A DNA stretch of 64,000 nucleotides from Kalaharituber pfeilii (Eukaryota; Ascomycota; Pezizomycetes; Pezizales; Pezizaceae). Shown here in pieces: positions 33,367 to 43,445 of the stretch. Each line of letters begins with the position of its first letter. The stretch's first letter is position 1. The notes under the pieces were generated by a model. The model saw only the letters and a list, made by a program, of their open reading frames with translations, ran no database searches and had not been told where the DNA came from. The position numbers and the translations under genes are program-made. Location of the stretch: assembly GCA_015179045.1 (NCBI GenBank), contig WHUZ01000054.1, forward strand, positions 248,001-312,000, read 5' to 3'.

Positions 33367-34605
33367 CTGGGATATTGCACACTTTCCGGATACCACAACA
33401 AAAAATCACTGTGAGTGCAAATTGCCCTCAAGTGGGCTCAAATTGAAGCCAGAGCATGGGAAAATATGTAAAATTATTTTCTACATATTTTCTAGGCTTA
33501 TTTGCAGCATATATGTGATGACTTACTTGGTACATACAAAATCCTATGCTGGACATGTTTTGAGTCACCATGTGTTAATAATTCTACCCTGAGATCTTAT
33601 TGACCTCACTGTATACCCTGCTGCCTATTTTCATGAAGTATAGGATAATTGGTGGTGCTCAGGCTATTATATACAGAATTGCACTATAATATTAAATCAT
33701 ACACCTTTGCTTCTGCATATGCACAGAAATTCTGAGCTACTATGCAGTGTAAAAGCATTGTGTGCAGAATCTCTAGGTTATAAAATAGAAACACATATAT
33801 AATAAAGTATTTTCTGAACTGCTTGCAGTACTACCTGATAGATTTAAGCTATTGGATACTATCATGTATATTTTCTGCATTAAGCATTCTAAGAACACTT
33901 ACTAGCTCTCTATGTAGCTCTATAGATCTTGCAACTATGGTACTTATTACTGCTCTTTCTTATCTTCTTATATAGTATTATTATCTATATGTAATATATC
34001 TATGCCCTCTCATTGTATTCTGTATATCTCTTCACTCAAGTAGCCATATAACATTTAAATTCATTAGCCAGAGCTGCCAGCAGTTCAGGAAGTTCCTTAT
34101 TATATGTTTCTATTTTTATAGCTTTAGAGATTCTGTATATAATGCTTTTACACTGCATAGTAGCTCAGAATTGCTGTATATATGCAGAAGCAAAGGTGTA
34201 TGATTCAATATTATAGTGCAATTCTCTATATAATAGCCTGAGCACTACTAAGCATCCTATACTTTATGCAAATAGGCAGCAGAGTATACAGTGAGAGAGT
34301 CTTTAAGATCTCAAAGTAGAATTATTAACACATAGTGAACCTCGCCATGGCCTTACAGGCGGCAAGCGAGTATTTGATATAAAAAAAAAAAAAAAAAAAA
34401 AATAACACATAGTGACTGAAAAAATATCCAGCATAGTCATTTTGTATGTACCAAATAAGTCATCATGTATATAAGCCTAGAAAATATATGGAGGATAATA
34501 TAACATATTCTCCCATGCTATGGCTTCAATTTGAGCCCACTTGAGGGCAATTTGCACTCACAGTGATTTTTTGTTGTGGTATCCGGAAAGCGCGCAATAT
34601 CCCGG
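33367..34605. mobile_element. Palindromic (fold-back) DNA element, about 1.2 kb
   Basis: The left arm from GGGATATTGCACACTTTCCG, GATACCACAACAAAAAATCA.. is matched in reverse complement by the right arm ..TGATTTTTTGTTGTGGTATC, CGGAAAGCGCGCAATATCCC. Inverted homology continues inward for roughly 400 bp (CTGTATAC.., CTGAGCA.., CACCTTTGCTTCTGCATAT.., TTCTGAGCTACTATGCAGTG). The turning point is near 33850-34080. The arms are AT-rich and diverged by point changes. There is no ORF of note. The right arm alone carries the microretroposon at 34339-34402. Confidence 0.85.
34339..34402 (+). mobile_element. Hairpin-tail microretroposon, family A, with preserved empty site
   Basis: A 64-bp insert between 13-bp duplications TAACACATAGTGA (34326-34338, 34403-34415). 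The body is ACCTCGCCATGGCCTTACAG, GCGGCAAGCGAGTATTTGATAT, then A(20+). The opposite palindrome arm (about 33569-33593) reads, reverse-complemented, ATTATTAACACATGGTGACTC without the insert, which proves the exact insertion boundaries. Confidence 0.95.
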
Positions 34606-34654
34606 TAGCGGGCATTAGCTTAGTCAGCCACTAAGCGTCTGGTTCGAGACTGGC

Positions 34655-34700
34655 TGTTTTTTTAATTTCTATTTTTTATTTCTGTTCGCCACGGCAGGGC
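34655..34700 (-). mobile_element. Family B tail remnant
   Basis: Sense strand CCCTGCCGTGGCGAACAG then an A-rich tail; the 3' stem arm is deleted. Just upstream (34612-34650) lies a TAGCTTAGTCAG..GGTTCGAGAC stretch that resembles tRNA A and B boxes, possibly a tRNA-like head. Confidence 0.45.
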
Positions 34701-35239
34701 ATCGTATGCTGTAGGAAGCATGGTTTTGCAATTGATAGCAGACTGTTATTGCAACGGGGATCGGGCGCGTTAGTCAAATCGAGCATGAGGACGATACGTA
34801 ACCAGCCAGACTACTCTGGCACAGGAAGAGAAATAATGCGCCTTGATGCCTGCGTGTACTCCAGGACTGAAGGACTGACCACTGGACCAAAAGGAGATCT
34901 TTGGTGCTAGGTTTGCTAGGCATAACACTCATACACAAACAGGTACTGTAGGCGATCGCGATAGGACCGAGCTATGCCGGTAAGGAGCCAAATGGCCCAG
35001 ATCAGAGGGGTAGCTGTTTGGATGCGTACACGTACGTCGAGGATGGGAGGCCGGGTGTGGAATGCATAGGTAGGAATATGTCCTTCTCGTGCTCAGGTAA
35101 GAGTCTAGGGATCTTGTGAAATATGCAGCGGACAACCTTGATTGGGACCTAGACTACTTGCCCTATCAGGAGGAGTTGGTAACAAGACAGGCATGATGAT
35201 GCAGGTCAAGAGGCGACGAGCATAAGAGAGAAACAGGCT

Positions 35240-35664
35240 ACAGTTGAGCTACAGGTCCCTTCAGCGGTTAGGCCGACTGACAAGCACGTTGGGAGGACTG
35301 CTGGGTGAAAAAGGATTGAGGGCATGGAGGCATATGATAGGGAAGGCAGAGGGGCCAGAGTGTAGATGGTGTGGTATGGAAGAGGAGACATCTGCACACA
35401 TCTGGTCTAGGTATGAGGTTTGGTGATCTGGGGCATGGAGGTAATAAAGAGGCCCACAGCAAGCAGTGTAGATGAATTGGACCCCTTGGTAGAGCTGCTG
35501 ATATGGGTAGGGAGGTGAAGTTGGAGGAGACCGCAGGTTTTATGTATTTTTTTGACCGGAATTGCCTCTATTGATTTTCTTCCTTGTTATTACAGTATTC
35601 CCTTTGTATTTAATCTCATCATAGCCCAAGAGTCGGTATATGAGTATTTTTTTAAGAATAATAT
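35240..35664 (+). mobile_element. LINE 3' fragment, plus strand
   Basis: The frame GLRAWRHMIGKAEGPECRWC, GMEEETSAHIW resembles the C-terminal CxxC..H zinc-finger-like domain of Tad-type LINEs and parallels the copy at 36050-36150. It ends in a family A hairpin (CTCATCATAGCCCAAGAGTC, GGTATATGAGTAT) in which both outer stem arms have changed yet still pair. Confidence 0.65.
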
Positions 35665-36880
35665 CATTACTCGTGTGCCGCCCTATGGGCCATGACGAGA
35701 TAATTGCAATGGAAATAATATATCGTGAGTAAAGTCAGAGAAATAAATCTGAGTTAAGGGAAGATTATCTCTCTATCCACTTCATCATTTTTGTTTTTCT
35801 AATATCATTGCTCGCATGTGGGCTATGGCGAGGTTAACTACAGAGGGGAAATAGGGAAAGTGATTTCTAGGATAATTCGCTCCGCCTCTTCCTCGTCCTG
35901 CCAACCTGGATAACGTGAAGAAATTTCACCGCCTCGTCCCCGTAGATGAAGTTATAAATAAGGGAAAGAAGAATCATCGTCTCGCCTACCCCAGCATCTC
36001 GGCCAAGGGTCCCTTTCGCTCTCCTTCGCCTTCGGTGGATCTTTCACCGCGTCTGCCTCCCCTGGCCACTTCCGACTCCATGCTCTGCAACTGATCCAGA
36101 TGTGATCTGCCGTCTCTTTGCCCTCCCCACACCATCTACACTCTGGGCTCCTTTGCCTATCTTGTGTCTCCAGGTTCTGAGGCCCTTGCCTCCCAGGAGT
36201 CCCACTAGCGTGGTGACCTGACCGCCTAGGCGCTCCAGTGGTCTGTAGCTTAGACCTAGTCTAGCCCTTTGAGCTCTCGCCCTCCATTCGCAGCCCTGCC
36301 TCTGTCACGGTCTCGTCTTGGTAGGGTAGGAGGGCGCCAATTTTGGCCGCTCTATCGGCCCTCTCGTTGCCTTTGATGCCTTTATGGCCCTTTATCCACA
36401 GCACTGCTATGTCTGTGCCTCCCCGTGTCACCCTTTCTTCCCAGGCCTCTTGGACCAGCTGGGTTGCTCCTCCAGGTCGGCATATGATCAATGATATAAA
36501 GAAAAAAAAAAGGAAAAAAAAAAAAAAAAGCTCTTCCAGGCGTTGGGCGGCTCTCAGCTAGGCTTCTGAGGTTTTGGTATCCACTTCATCAATTCCACCA
36601 GCGGGTCCCTTCCGCTTCCTCTGTGGCCGGTGGCCTGTATATCGCTTCCAACCACCCCGGCCACCTCCTCCTCTAATCTCGTAATCAGCGCTGACTACTA
36701 CCTCCTCCCCACACTATCTGCATCCCGGGGCCGTCCGCCTTGCCCACTTTGTGCCTCGACGCCCTCAGACCCTTCCCTCCTAGAGGGCCTGCCATGGTGC
36801 CCACCAAGCTCCCCAATCTCTGCATTGGTCTATAGTCCATACCTAGTCAGACGAGACAACGCGGGGCGACGATAACTTCA
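35665..36880 (-). mobile_element. Overlapping LINE fragments, minus strand, family A tails
   Basis: Tails are at 35665-35700 (sense CTCGTCATGGCCCATAGGGC, GGCACACGAGTAATGATAT) and 35797-35833 (inner stem deleted). Upstream, the minus strand encodes SPECRWCGEGKETADHIWIS and the RNase H motif IKGHKGIKGNERADRAAK (36491-36261). A second partial copy of the same C-terminal region lies at about 36541-36870. All are broken by frameshifts. Confidence 0.75.
36477..36529 (+). mobile_element. Hairpin-tail microretroposon, family A, truncated within the hairpin
   Basis: A 53-bp insert in the LINE RNase H region, with 11-bp duplications GCTCCTCCAGG / GCTCTTCCAGG (36466-36476, 36530-36540). Only TCGGCATATGATCAATGATAT and an A-rich tail are present, so the copy begins in the 3' side of the hairpin. 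Confidence 0.8.
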
Positions 36881-38371
36881 TGATTGCTCTATCCTCCGTC
36901 AGCTGCTATGATATATTTTATTTTTAAAGAATACTATTGCTCTTGATGCTGTAGTGCTAACTAGACTCTCTTTATGCAAACAGAATTTGTCAAAAGTGGG
37001 CTTGTTCTATCGCAATTCTGCCAGACCCGTAAGTCTAGAAGCAACCCCTGCCAACTTTATTTCAGTATTGCAATGATTTTTCTGTGCAACACCATAGACT
37101 TGAGAAGTGGTGATACTTGTAGGTGTTGCTGTATTTGAGATCTCTACTAATGCTTAACTAACAGTCGATCAGAGCTAGTCAACTTACTAGTATTTGGCGA
37201 CATGTAGTCGTAGCCAGTCAACTTACCAGTATCTCGTTGATGTAGGAAAGTATAAATGTAAATGCTTAACTCAAATTGCTGTAAACAATCCATTTAGGAA
37301 TCTGTACTTATATTAGTGTGATACTTCGGTGATGATTTTTCCTGGCACCCAATGTCCAGTGATATTGTATACCGACTGTATCTACTAAGTTAATACTTCA
37401 GCCACATTGAAACAAACCTAGTATAATAAATTTGAATTAGTTATCAACCATTAGCCAAGCGTATAGCTAGTGAAGAATCGCTTGAGTGTCAATCTACATG
37501 TGGCAAACGTAGAATCGGACCCACCCCCTTTCCCCCACTGTAGTTAGTCTCATGTCAATACTGTCAGAGTCTTGCACCAATATTACTTGGATTACACTTC
37601 GGTTATACAATATTTTCTCATGCTGAAGCCATTCGAAAGAGCGTACATGCCAGTGGGCATGGCTACATGAGCTAGCAAATTATATCGAAGGCGCACACGC
37701 AATCTCGAACCAGACTTGAGCTTAATGCGTCGCTAAGCACGCTCGTTCCCGGACTAATATTAGGCTAGTACTTAATAGATTACCATCTTTTTCATTATTC
37801 AAACAAAGAACGGGAGGTCAGACTAGCTCTGATCTGATCTACGTTGAGGTCCCTTAATTGAAATGTCAGAAATTTGTTCATTTTCTCCGGCCCTGATTGC
37901 GGTTGAATCTGCGTTTTAGCCTTTGTCCCCAGCTCTTATTGAATTAGAACTATTCTATATGCCTAGTCTCGTAACCGGATATATGCCCTGTAATCAACAA
38001 TATGGGTGAAAGAGCTTTTGGTACTGGAAATGATACCAAGTATAGGATAGTGGGCTTTTGAGAGATGAACCAACAATAGAAATCTTCTAAGTTTTAATAT
38101 ATCTGATGCTATAAACCCCTTAAGAGTAGGTGCACGTGATGTAAGAAATAGAAGTTTTCTTTGTTCTAACAGGGAAGCGGATTAGCAACGTTCTTTTTTT
38201 ATCGGCCAATACTAAGGAGAGCACAACAATAACAATAAAAACTTATATCATATCTTCTACTATCGGCGTTTTCAATTCATATCACTTCTGAGATTTTGAA
38301 ACTTTGAGCGAAACCCCCTACCTGAACTTCCGAAAGAAACTTCAAGAGTCTTCAGTCACAACGATCCTGCG
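36881..38371. other. Intergenic, nothing recognised
   Basis: No gene. TAGTCTCGTAACC at 37963-37975 recurs at 26864 and, inverted, at 46530. Confidence 0.5.
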
Positions 38372-38986
38372 ATGGCCGATCGGGAGTATGGGGCTTCAAA
38401 CTATGAAGAAATTCCAGGTGTTCTCGAAGAGAAAGTCCCGAAGAGCGCTGTCTCTCTATTGAAGCAATACGTGAACAGCCAAATTGCAGACCTTGACGCG
38501 AAGCTGAACCAAGCGTTAGAAGTCGTCTCGGATTTATCACGTATCATGTACACCTGGAATCAGCGGGCACCAACCAAGCCGCCGAAGAAGCGAGACCTCA
38601 ACCGTCTCGATGAACATGCGCATGTCGCTTGGTGCCGTGATGGCATCGACAAGGTGGCAGATACTTACCACTTGTTGGACAATGAGCTATCCGAGTTTAA
38701 GGAAGTGGTGGTGTGGGCGAAGTTAATGAAGCTGGAGAGGAAACAGCAGAGGCTGTATAGAGGCTTGTGTCATTTGGATTGTGGGAATAGAAAATGGGTG
38801 TGTGGTTATCATGATGACGACGAGACGGATTCGGATTGGGGAACCGCAAGCCGGGGTGAAGTGGACGAGTATGTCTCTGAAACTGATGGTTCAGAGTATT
38901 CGTCTAACGAGACCTCTGATGAAGAGCTCGAGATGGTAGAGGGAGAGCCGGCCGACGGCTCGAAGGATAAGATTATGTGTATTTGA
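38372..38986 (+). CDS. Hypothetical protein, helical with acidic tail
   Basis: A 204-codon single-exon ORF with good ATG context (CTGCGATGGCC). I do not recognise a family. Residues 20-120 look helical (AVSLLKQYVNSQIADLDAKL, NQALEVVSDLSRIMYTW; later LLDNELSEFKEVVVWAKLMK). A Cys/His-containing stretch LCHLDCGNRKWVCGYH lies near residues 131-146. The last 55 residues are acidic and Ser-rich. No signal peptide or membrane segment. The codon use and long open frame in an otherwise gene-poor stretch favour a real gene, but it could be a lineage-specific orphan or a fragment. Confidence 0.6.
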   Translation: MADREYGASNYEEIPGVLEEKVPKSAVSLLKQYVNSQIADLDAKLNQALEVVSDLSRIMYTWNQRAPTKPPKKRDLNRLDEHAHVAWCRDGIDKVADTYHLLDNELSEFKEVVVWAKLMKLERKQQRLYRGLCHLDCGNRKWVCGYHDDDETDSDWGTASRGEVDEYVSETDGSEYSSNETSDEELEMVEGEPADGSKDKIMCI

Positions 38987-39350
38987 CCAGAAGAGGTGTG
39001 CATCCTCTTAGTAGGAGTGTAGTTATTTTGTAATCAAAATCTACTTTTCCTGGAGTGTTCCGCATACGCTCTGAGTACGAGACTATGCTCTGGGGGCAAT
39101 TTGTGGTAGCTGCTGGCAAGAAACTCCAACCAGCGTGAGTTGAGCTTAAACTTGAGCAGGAACCTCGACCAAAAACATTAACTGTCAGTACAGTAGGGAA
39201 ATGAAGATTCACAACGCTGTACACTTGATTAATCGGTGTTATGCTGGGTTTGTCACAGGACCACGAACATACTAATTGCTCGTGGAGCCCCAGGAGGGGC
39301 TTGGTATGAGAGTACTTAAAGTCCCTGGCGAAAGCAACGACACACACTCA
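38987..39350. other. Intergenic with a dispersed repeat
   Basis: GGGGCTTGGTATGAGA near 39297 matches the repeat near 583 at the left of the window. No gene. Confidence 0.5.
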
Positions 39351-39361
39351 CGCTTGGACTC

Positions 39362-39550
39362 GTATTTTTTTTTAAAAAAGAAAAGCCACTAATCGTATGC
39401 CGCCCTATGGCCTATGACGAAATTGCTTACATGGGAGATAAATGAAATAAAGCGAGGAGATAAACGAACAGAAAAGCCAGACCTAAGGGGAAATTGTCTC
39501 CCTATCCACCAACAGTTCCACCACGAGGTCCCCTTCCCTCTCCCTGGCCG
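39362..39550 (-). mobile_element. Short LINE-derived retroposon, family A tail plus 3' UTR
   Basis: A 189-bp insert with a perfect 11-bp duplication CGCTTGGACTC (39351-39361, 39551-39561). The sense strand ends in the hairpin TCGTCATAGGCCATAGGGC, GGCATACGA. The preceding 130 bp match the LINE 3' region next to 35700-35790 (GATAAATGAAATAAAGCGAG.., AAATTGTCTCCCTATCCAC). Confidence 0.85.
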
Positions 39551-40078
39551 CGCTTGGACTCATTGTTCCATGCGTTTAGCTCATGAAAAGTCCAACAGCA
39601 AAATTGTTTTATGGATGTCAAATATGACGCTGAGCTATGAGCTCCTGACTTACAAAGGTTACGTCAGGATGAAAGTTCAGCAATTGTTTTATCAACACAC
39701 AATGTCGGCTTCGTGTCAGGGCGACTGCTATGTAGTGTGGATGTAAGACCGTTGCCACCCAAGTCTCAAAGGCGTGGTGACGACTAGGACGCCTGCACCA
39801 GCGTTTGGAGCTTCTCTAGGGTGTTTTAATCCAGATGTCATTGTCCAGCACAGTAGGCTGGGGACGAGGCTACACAGTAGGGGCTCACGTTTCAAGTTAG
39901 TAGCCGCCCATGGCCAAGCAGTAACCCATCTGCGATCTGTTGGCCCAGTCCGCCTTCGACTCGGCTACTGTTCGAAAAAATCTCAGAGAGCACCACACAT
40001 GGCCATTGTTCTAGCCGCCCGACTTAGAGGCTGATCTGGCCATGGACTCCGAAGTGCGGCTAGCTGGACCCACATGAG

Positions 40079-40085
40079 TATAAAG
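40079..40085 (+). promoter_or_regulatory. TATA-like box of the gene at 40270
   Basis: TATAAAG about 190 nt upstream of the ATG, followed by a pyrimidine-rich leader. Confidence 0.5.
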
Positions 40086-40269
40086 CCCTCTATTCTACTG
40101 CTCCATGCTCCCGAATCCTACCATCATCAGCAAGCTTTCGGCTCTTACCTTGGTCTGAAACCCTACGAAGTGCCTTAAGCACGAGCAGCAGTCTATTAAC
40201 AACAGTTAAACCCACATCGCAAATTCAGAGTTAACTATTTTACCAGATTTCACTGTCGTTTCCGCAAGA

Positions 40270-40833
40270 ATGGCACTAAATCTCGTCCTTCAGGATCCCA
40301 ATGAGGCATTGGACTTTATGAATAAGCTTAAGGTTTCTCTCATCAATGTGCTTCCAGCAAACCTCGTCTTTGCAAATGGTTGCTCTAAGCTTAGTACACT
40401 CTGGACGTCCATCGTTGAGGATCTTGTCCGCAAGTCTGGTTTCTCCTCGAACCTCACTGGTACTTCAGGCACTGCAGCTACTGTGGCCAGTCCTGCGAGC
40501 AAGCCATATCTGAAGGCCAGCATTTCTAAGCGACTGCTCCTCCCAGCACAGGGAGATGATGGTTCCTTCATTTCGACAGCCGACTTGCTCTCTTGGACTG
40601 CCCTTTACCACGGACTTGTAGGGAAATCAGGTGACGTAATTGACGACTTTCTCATGCTGGAGAAGCTGCTTGACGGGGAGGCCTACTCCGCTTCTGACCC
40701 AGCAGTTGCTGCTGCCCAAGTGGTTGTTGCTAAGGTCGTTGAAGCAGTTTTGGGCATCAAAGATCCCAATACCCCACGTCGGAGTGGGCCTGCAAAGTCG
40801 AAGATCCCACGCTTAGCACCTAATCGTGGATAA
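40270..40833 (+). CDS. Hypothetical protein, 187 aa
   Basis: A single-exon ORF with TATA-like box and good ATG context (AAGAATGGCACTAAAT). It belongs to no family I recognise. The sequence is mostly alpha-helical in character: MALNLVLQDPNEALDFMNKL, LSTLWTSIVEDLVRKSG, STADLLSWTALYHGLVGKSG, then an Ala/Val-rich helix AVAAAQVVVAKVVEAVLG, and ends in a basic tail RRSGPAKSKIPRLAPNRG. No signal peptide; hydrophobic residues are spread as in a soluble protein. The basic tail could bind nucleic acid, which is only a guess. Coding character (codon bias toward C/G third positions, no repeats) is better than in the surrounding DNA. A 31-bp perfect tandem duplication lies 95 bp beyond the stop. Confidence 0.65.
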   Translation: MALNLVLQDPNEALDFMNKLKVSLINVLPANLVFANGCSKLSTLWTSIVEDLVRKSGFSSNLTGTSGTAATVASPASKPYLKASISKRLLLPAQGDDGSFISTADLLSWTALYHGLVGKSGDVIDDFLMLEKLLDGEAYSASDPAVAAAQVVVAKVVEAVLGIKDPNTPRRSGPAKSKIPRLAPNRG

Positions 40834-40928
40834 CTTTTTTGAATTTTATATTTCATTTTCACGTAAGGGTTCCTTCCTAATGTATCGTTAACATTTGTTT
40901 CCTTCAGGAATGTATTATTGTGGATGTA

Positions 40929-40990
40929 GAGGACCAGCTTTATCAAATACATATTGTACGAGGACCAGCTTTATCAAATACATATTGTAC
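40929..40990 (+). repeat. 31-bp perfect tandem duplication
   Basis: GAGGACCAGCTTTATCAAAT + ACATATTGTAC occurs twice head to tail without any mismatch, so the duplication is recent. Confidence 0.95.
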
Positions 40991-41525
40991 GAGTGAGCAG
41001 AAGCAACTTCGGCTGTAAGACCTGAGAACTGATACATTCAAGATAGCATCTCTTCTAGATTCTTTGCGTTAAGGGCTAATGCACATATATAGGCATCAGA
41101 TTCATTGCTAGGTACCTGTTACCTAACATCCGTCACTCGAACTACAACCATCTTGAGCAGCTATCCAATCACCTGAAATTATAGATCCCTCCTTTTGCTA
41201 TACTGCTGCAAGTTTAGGCTGGGCTGATAAAGTGTGTATAGGTCGGTTGTAGAAGTTCATAAAGGAAACGAAATAAACCTCAGAAATACACACAAACTCT
41301 AACCCAGATCTATATCATCCCATTCTCCCATCCCTTCCCTCCGCCTATCCTTCCAGCTTTTCAACTATTTCTGATTATCTTAACGCCTAACGCCGGCTGA
41401 CCTTCCCTACCAATTATGACACTCGAAAGGCTGCCCTGGTCCGCTAATATTTAATAGTTATGTCCAATGGATACTGAGTGGTGAAGCAACTCACATTCAG
41501 CAATATGATTAACACAAATGGCAGG
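40991..41525. other. Intergenic, nothing recognised
   Basis: Short open frames only. Confidence 0.5.
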
Positions 41526-41537
41526 CTGCTTACAACT

Positions 41538-41653
41538 TTTTTTTTTTTATTATTATTCCTTTCAGTTCACATAACCCCACATACAAGCTACAAGCCTATG
41601 GCAGGGACCTTTTTTTTTTTTTTTTTTATATCATTACTCGCATATGGCAGGGA
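41538..41653 (-). mobile_element. Family B microretroposon with a truncated family A copy nested inside
   Basis: The outer duplication is CTGCTTACAACT (41526-41537, 41654-41665), perfect over 12 bp. The family B body (sense CCCTGCCATAGGCTTGTAGC, TTGTATGTGGGGTTATGTGA) was hit near its own 5' end by a family A copy reduced to ATGCGAGTAATGATAT plus poly(A). That inner insertion duplicated GTCCCTGCCAT. The order of events (B first, then A) is therefore readable. Confidence 0.85.
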
Positions 41654-41790
41654 CTGCTTACAACTCGAAGCATTTCACTGATGCAATCCTATCCCTCAGC
41701 CCCCAAATTGCTAATTTGCTAGAACATGCTGACAGCTGCCTCATCAAAGGATTTCAGAGTCGAAGCCTCTGGGTACGTATGCTGTTGAAC

Positions 41791-41844
41791 ATCGCCATAG
41801 CCCATAGGGCGGGAACTCACTGATATTTTTTTAAAAAAAAGAAA
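41791..41844 (+). mobile_element. Hairpin-tail microretroposon, family A, altered 3' arm
   Basis: A 54-bp insert with 12-bp duplications ATGCTGTTGAAC / ATGTTGTTGAAC (41779-41790, 41845-41856). The body is ATCGCCATAGCCCATAGGGC, GGGAACTCACTGATAT, then T7A8GA3. The outer stem is disrupted. Confidence 0.85.
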
Positions 41845-41856
41845 ATGTTGTTGAAC

Positions 41857-43445
41857 TGGGCGGATGATTGAGTGACTCCTCCGTTGTACCTACGACTCTT
41901 CCAATATTGGCGCTTCCGCTGCCGAATACAAATCTCGAGTCATGGTCAGCTATGCATATACAACTAAATCAATGAAACATGTAGAAAGAGGCTTGAGAAA
42001 TGAAACTCAATAAGGTCAGTAACATGTTGGTGGCATTTAATGGACTTGCTAACATGTCGCCTTCATACGTGGCATCGTTTTTGACAGACGCTACAACAGC
42101 GTATCCAAGGTGATATATGACTAGGCTCTCATTGCAATGAACATTCTAGTTCCAAAAGCTTCAGACTCTGTGTGCATCACGGGATTTTTTGCATTGGTAT
42201 AGTTGAAAGCTACGATGGAGATTACAAAAATAACCATGCGATACGACTAATCCCTCGCCCGGAAACCTGTAATAACTCGCAGTTGCTCACATTTCAGGCA
42301 TAGGATATATTGGGTTGGCAACGCAAGGCTGCTACCGTACAGGCTAGAATTATCTTTCGATATGGAAACCATTATTAGGCGAACTTTTCAGATGACCCGT
42401 GACAATAATTTGACCGTGTGTTCTGCCTCTAACTAAACCCGTTATAGAGTATTAATTATTTATTACTGTTAAGCATTCCGGTAAATCACCCAGTATATCC
42501 CTTGCAGCCTTATGGACCCCTTTTTTGAACTATCAGGCTCTTGGGAAGAACTCTCAAAGCTAACAAGCTGCAGGTAATTATATTAATTGAGGCTAACTCA
42601 TCAATAACAGTACTATGAAGTTTCCCCGAACTATTAGAATTTTCACTGTCGTCCATATACTAACCAATACCGGTATAGGATTTCTCGTCAATAGAGTTGG
42701 GATTGCAAGATTTGATGGAAGATTGCTGTTTGAAAATTCACTTTGATTGACAGGCAACGAAGACGTGCAAGATACCTCGCATTTACAACGTCCACAAAAG
42801 ACGTGCATAGCTAACCTCCGACTACATATTGTATCTCGAATGGGCTGCAACATCAATCGCTGCAAAGATTTGAACAGGTAATTAGGATTGGAAATGGAAG
42901 ATTCAAACTCTACCGACCTACAATTTCCAATAAGGGCATCCTGGGAACTTTCTACTCTCACTCGTCCCAAATCGGAAACTTGATCATCAATCCAAATCTA
43001 AGTAATTAGCCTCAACCATGTCAATGTGTAGCTGCCAGGTTTTGGGGACTTTGGGGATGCCTACAACAAACAGCTCCAATGTTGTATCAACAGAAATGTG
43101 GTAAGTATACTACTCCTATCAATTCACCATATATGTAACTCGTGCTTGGGTTGATTATAATCCACTCATTTCACTGCATCTCTCTTGGGTCTCTCTCTTC
43201 CCCCATCTGTTTCTTTAATTTCGTTCTATTCTTCTCTTTTCTTTTTATTTGATAATCCTAGATAAAAACAATTCCCCACCACAGCCCTCCCATATCACTG
43301 AAGCGATTCTTGAATACGGCACGCTAGAAGCTGCCTTTCCTAGTGTCTCCAAAATTTTCATTTCTTCGTCAAGTTGTATCCCCGCGTGTATTTCCTTTCT
43401 TTGCAACCCCCCTCCCCACCTTCCGCTTCCACCCCTCGCATGCCC
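41857..43445. other. Intergenic, nothing recognised
   Basis: Short inverted ends TTGAGGCTAA near 42586 and TTAGCCTCAA near 43005 bracket about 430 bp and might be a decayed element; support is weak. The right edge is the 3' flank of the 2OG dioxygenase gene. Confidence 0.45.

Noticed and set aside
42585..43015. Possible MITE with TTGAGGCTAA ends
   Set aside because: Inverted similarity is only about 10 bp plus scattered matches, with no convincing target duplication.
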